A DNA stretch of 64,000 bases. It comes from Papio anubis. Its lineage: Eukaryota > Chordata > Mammalia > Primates > Cercopithecidae. Below, piece by piece: positions 60,516-64,000 of this stretch. The stretch lies in NCBI RefSeq assembly GCF_008728515.1, contig NC_044977.1, positions 165,401,139 to 165,465,138 on the forward strand, in the 5' to 3' direction. The translations under genes were made by a program, and so were the position numbers. Numbering within the stretch: position 1 is the stretch's first letter; every line of letters starts with the position of its first letter. The notes under the pieces were generated by a model. That model saw nothing but the letters and a program-made list of their open reading frames with translations, searched no databases and was not told the origin of the DNA.

Positions 60516-61547
60516 TTAAAGGTCGAGACTCTAAAGTTTGTAAATTTGCTAAGACACAAAACAGGGAATTTTTTCCTCACTAAAAAAAAAAAAAAAAGGT
60601 GATGATTAGAATTCATATGACCTACTATCAGTAGACCTCAAACTAATTGGTGCATAGTACCTTTAAATTGACAGCTTCTACCTAACCTAAGCCCTGAGTA
60701 GTTATATTTCCTGACTGAAGCCTAATCAGTTACCTTGGGAAGAAGGATATTTCAAGGTTTGTCAGTTCTAAAAAATAAAACTTTTGATGATTCCCCACAA
60801 TCTTCCACATAATAATTTGGTGAAATCCAGAATGTCACATTAAATTCAATTCCACCACAGCAGAAGTGTTCAAATACTAAAAGTTTCCAAATATATTTTT
60901 TTTAATTCCAGTGAGCACACACATGAAAAGACCCTGTGAATGTTGTGTTTTTGTCTATAAGAAGGTCAAGTTATCAGTGAGTTGGTTTTTCAGCCTTACT
61001 TTCCAGTACAATTTTTCTGCATGAATATGACTCATGTAGACATGACATGAAGTTTCTGCATTGCATGAAGCTTTTATTTACATTTCAATAGGGAGTTGTG
61101 GTCCTACATTGGCCTTTGGGTGATCAGATAGATTGTATCTTAAGGGAATCTTTTCAAGACAAGAATTGTCAAACATCAAAGCCCTATGCTAACTGCTGAT
61201 ATAATGCATCCTCCTTCCTTTTCAAGTATCTTCCAATTTTGAGTAGAAATTAGTCACTCTACAAATAAGGTGATTTTGCTTCTAAGTTTATTGGGAAAAG
61301 CAGAAATGATTCCTTTCAGTTTTAAATCTGTAATAATTGACACAGAGAAGTAATTTCAGAAGAAATGACATTAGGCGACAAATTTGCACCACCTTTTCAT
61401 ATGAAAAATATGAATATCTGTAATTTCATAAATAAGCATTGAAACATCTTTTTCTTCTAAAGACTAGTTATAGCCCATAAAAATAAAACCAAATCAAACA
61501 ATAAATTAGAAACAAAATCACTTCAAATACCTCTAGATAGAATAACT
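60516..61547. other. Intronic, no recognised feature
   Basis: Poly(A) at about 60583-60597. No other feature seen. Confidence 0.45.
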
Positions 61548-61774
61548 TTTTTTTTTTTTTTTTTTTTTTTTTGAAACAGGGTCTTGCTGTGTCTCCTATG
61601 CTGGAGTGCAGCAACACAATTACAGCTCACTGTAACCTCGACTTCTCAGGCTCAATCCATCCTCCCACCTCAGCCTCCCAAGTAGCTGGGACTACAGGCA
61701 CAAGCCACCATGTCCAGCTAATTTTTTTTGTTGTTGTTTTGGTAGAGGTGGGGTTTTCCCATGTTGCTCAGGCT
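61548..61774 (-). mobile_element. 5'-truncated Alu, antisense, with target duplication
   Basis: T-run, GAAACAGGGTCTTGCTGTGTC, right monomer and part of the left, ending at CATGTTGCTCAGGCT. Perfect 10-bp duplication TAGAATAACT at 61538-61547 and 61775-61784. The 5' truncation is therefore original. Confidence 0.93.
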
Positions 61775-61819
61775 TAGAATAACTGTTTTCAAGTGAATTT
61801 TTTAGATAAGAAAAGATGG

Positions 61820-61950
61820 AGCTGGGCATGATGTCTTGTGCCTGTAGTCCCAACTACTGAGGATGAGACAGGAGGATTCCTTTAGCCAGGGTCAATGTGG
61901 GCAAGATAGCAAGACTCTAGCTTTTACTTAAAGAAAAAAAAAAAAAAAAA
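61820..61950 (+). mobile_element. Short Alu-like monomer
   Basis: GAGCTGGGCATGATGTCTTGTGCCTGTAGTCCCAACTACTGAGG to GCAAGACTCTAGC, with its own A-run at 61933-61950. Decayed. Confidence 0.75.
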
Positions 61951-62235
61951 GACCAGCCTGGGCAACATAGAGACATCTTTTCTCTACAAAACAGTATAAA
62001 ATATTAGCCGCACATGGTGACGCACACCTGTAATCCCAGCTACTTGAGAGACTGAGGCAGGAATCACATGAACTCAGGGGGTCGAAGCTGCAGTGAACCA
62101 TGATCATGCCACTGCACTCCAGCCTGGGTGACAGAGTAAGACTCTGTCTCATAAAAAAATAAATAAATAAATAAATAAAATAAATTAAAAAAAAAAGGAA
62201 AGGAAAAGAAAAGAAGGAAGGAAGGAAAAAATGGA
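61951..62235 (+). mobile_element. 5'-truncated Alu with (AAAT)n and (GGAA) tail
   Basis: Begins at GACCAGCCTGGGCAACATAGAG, right after the A-run of the preceding monomer, and runs to GTGACAGAGTAAGACTCTGTCTC. Its tail has become (AAAT)n, then AAAAGG and GGAA units. Confidence 0.9.
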
Positions 62236-62826
62236 ATATTCAAATTACTAACTTGTTGATCCTCAGTGATCTTTACAACTGCCATCTCTTGAACACAAGA
62301 TTTTGACAGAAAACAATTATTTTAAATGATACAGTTTTTTAAATGCTGTTCAGTTACCTAGGTCACTCTGTTATGCTACCAGTCTTCTTCAGGACAGAAC
62401 TTATTCCCCAGCTTCTGCAAGTGTTGCTGGCTGACAACTATGAGCTATTAGTCCTCTACAGGAATTACCTGGGCTGAAAAGAGGAGCTCTCCATGGTCAC
62501 ATTGCTTTCCTAGCAACTTTCATCCAGTGGCTAGTCAATATTAGGCGTGGGAGTTGCAGGTGGGAAAGCTGAGGGGTCTACAAGTATAAAGGCACAATAC
62601 TCTTCTTCAACTTGAGCATTTCTGAAGGAGCCTCCTAACTCCAGAGCGCCCCATGGAACTGGGAGGGGTTTTTGTTCAGATGGCACAGCTCTATTTTTCC
62701 CTTTACCCAATCCTGCTTTGTTCTTTTCCCTAAAAGATTTTGACCCTGAGGGCACTCTCTGAAGCTCTGCCTGCAAGCACCTCTTTTCTTTAGTTGGCTT
62801 TCTGGGGAGCTCAACCTATACCAGCA

Positions 62827-62828
<2 letters not shown>
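62236..62828. other. Intronic, no recognised feature
   Basis: Relatively GC-rich at 62530-62790. Two minus-strand open frames of 81 and 88 codons have no recognised similarity. Confidence 0.4.

Positions 62829-62861
<33 letters not shown>
62829..62861. repeat. (TC)n microsatellite
   Basis: About 16 TC units, then GTCTCCCTCTTTCTC. Confidence 0.96.
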
Positions 62862-62865
<4 letters not shown>

Positions 62866-64000
62866 CCTCTTTCTCAGAGCAAATTTTATTTTCATTGCCA
62901 TGAAAACCGAGGATTAAATTTAATCTGTTTTTAAGGGAGCAGGCTACACTGTCTTAATGTAAATTCCAGTGATGCTAGCACACACCAATTATTAAGGAGA
63001 ACAACAGCTTCAGTCCTGGAAATAACACCAAATCACAACTCTGTAATGTTCAAGTGGAATCAGAATGTGACAATAAAATTAAAACTGTATACCAGCCAAA
63101 TGCTTATTTTCTAGTATTTTTCTTTTTGTAGATTTAGCATGCTTGGTGGACTTTTGATTATTATTAACTTGAGTTCAGTGGTTTCCCTTTTCCATCCACT
63201 GGTGTCCTGTTTTCTTTCCCAGAGGCCCCAACAGCAAGTGCTGCCATTGTCTAAGAGAGACTGGGGTTTCCCTGTAGCTAAAAGAAGAGAGGGATATTCC
63301 CTCAAAATGCTAGTTAACTTCCATTTATGTAAATTACCGAGGGATGGAGAAGAATTGCCTGAATATCAAACTTGACTCAGTGGAAAATTTATTTGGAGGT
63401 TTTATGGTGTTTCATAAAGTCTGAGAGCACCTCTTCATAGACATACTATTTAAAAGGTTAAAATTTAGCTGAAGTGGTATGCATAGATTCATTGTTGCAC
63501 TCATTCATTCAGCAGAGCCACCAAACATCTAGACACAGAAAGGTGAAAAAGGAAAATGGTTACTTTACATAATACCATTGTCAATTGGAGAGTGATAGTG
63601 TCTAATAACTAACATATTATTCTATATAGTAAGGTAGAGCTGCGAAAAAAATGTTTTAAGAAAGTGATGATTATTTCTGAGTAGTCATGGAGGAGGATGA
63701 GGGAAATGAAGGAAAGAATTTTCAAGGGAATTGATAGTTTCAGAAGGAAAATATTTGGATAGATAGAGCTGAGGCAAAGCATGAATCCAAAATCCCATTC
63801 TTGCAACCATCAGTCATGTCCTTTTTGAAACCACTTAATGTAATAGTTGAATCAGAAACTATGTGAAAATCTGTCATCCAAATAGAGATGCAATAGGACA
63901 ATTTGCTTTGGCACAAGGCTCAATTCATTGGTGGGTCAAGTGTCTCCCCTCTCCCATTATCTCTGTGTTTCTTGGACCTTGCTTGTTGCTAGATAACTAG
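62862..64000. other. Intronic, no recognised feature to the window edge
   Basis: No repeat, exon or RNA gene identified. Confidence 0.45.

Overview
This window is intronic DNA from a primate nuclear genome. It lies inside one large gene on the + strand and carries two of its coding exons. Exon A (10050-10283) and exon B (37436-37567) encode most of the N-terminal PAS (eag) domain of an ELK-type voltage-gated potassium channel, recognised as KCNH8 (Kv12.1/ELK3). Both are phase 1-1 exons with good AG acceptors and GT donors. They are separated by a 27,152-bp intron and flanked by parts of the preceding and following introns. I found no promoter, first exon, transmembrane exon, RNA gene or second gene.

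The source is very probably an Old World monkey (macaque/baboon/vervet group), not human. The one young Alu (31021-31295) carries four bases typical of the cercopithecid AluY (AluYR/YRa) lineage: CTCAAGCC, GGCGAGGTGG, GCGTAAACCC and AGATCCGGCC.

Region by region. 1-10 kb: upstream intron with a decayed antisense L1, three Alus, a MER5A and a MIR split by an LTR-like insert. 10-20 kb: exon A, a 33-bp palindrome, MLT1-type LTRs, a 5'-inverted L1 and an old antisense L1. 20-37 kb: MIR and L2 relics, the young Alu, a C-rich tract and an L1 interrupted by an AluJ. 37-38 kb: exon B, followed 374 bp later by a possible unannotated 48-nt cassette exon. 39-47 kb: microsatellites including 18 uninterrupted GGAA units, and an L2 interrupted by MLT1 and MER2. 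47-64 kb: more Alus, an MLT2-type LTR, an AT-rich block and a 1.3-kb L1 3' end.

The most interesting observations are: (1) the in-frame 48-nt candidate exon at 37942-37989; (2) a 41-bp segment from 4875-4915 copied 1.6 kb away into the middle of an old Alu (6482-6522), with CpG decay showing which copy is the source; (3) the perfect 33-bp palindrome just after exon A; (4) the 3'-truncated, tail-less young Alu next to a G-quadruplex-prone tract. I see no new mobile or defence system here. Repeat family names are from memory of consensus sequences and edges are approximate, usually within 10-30 bp.
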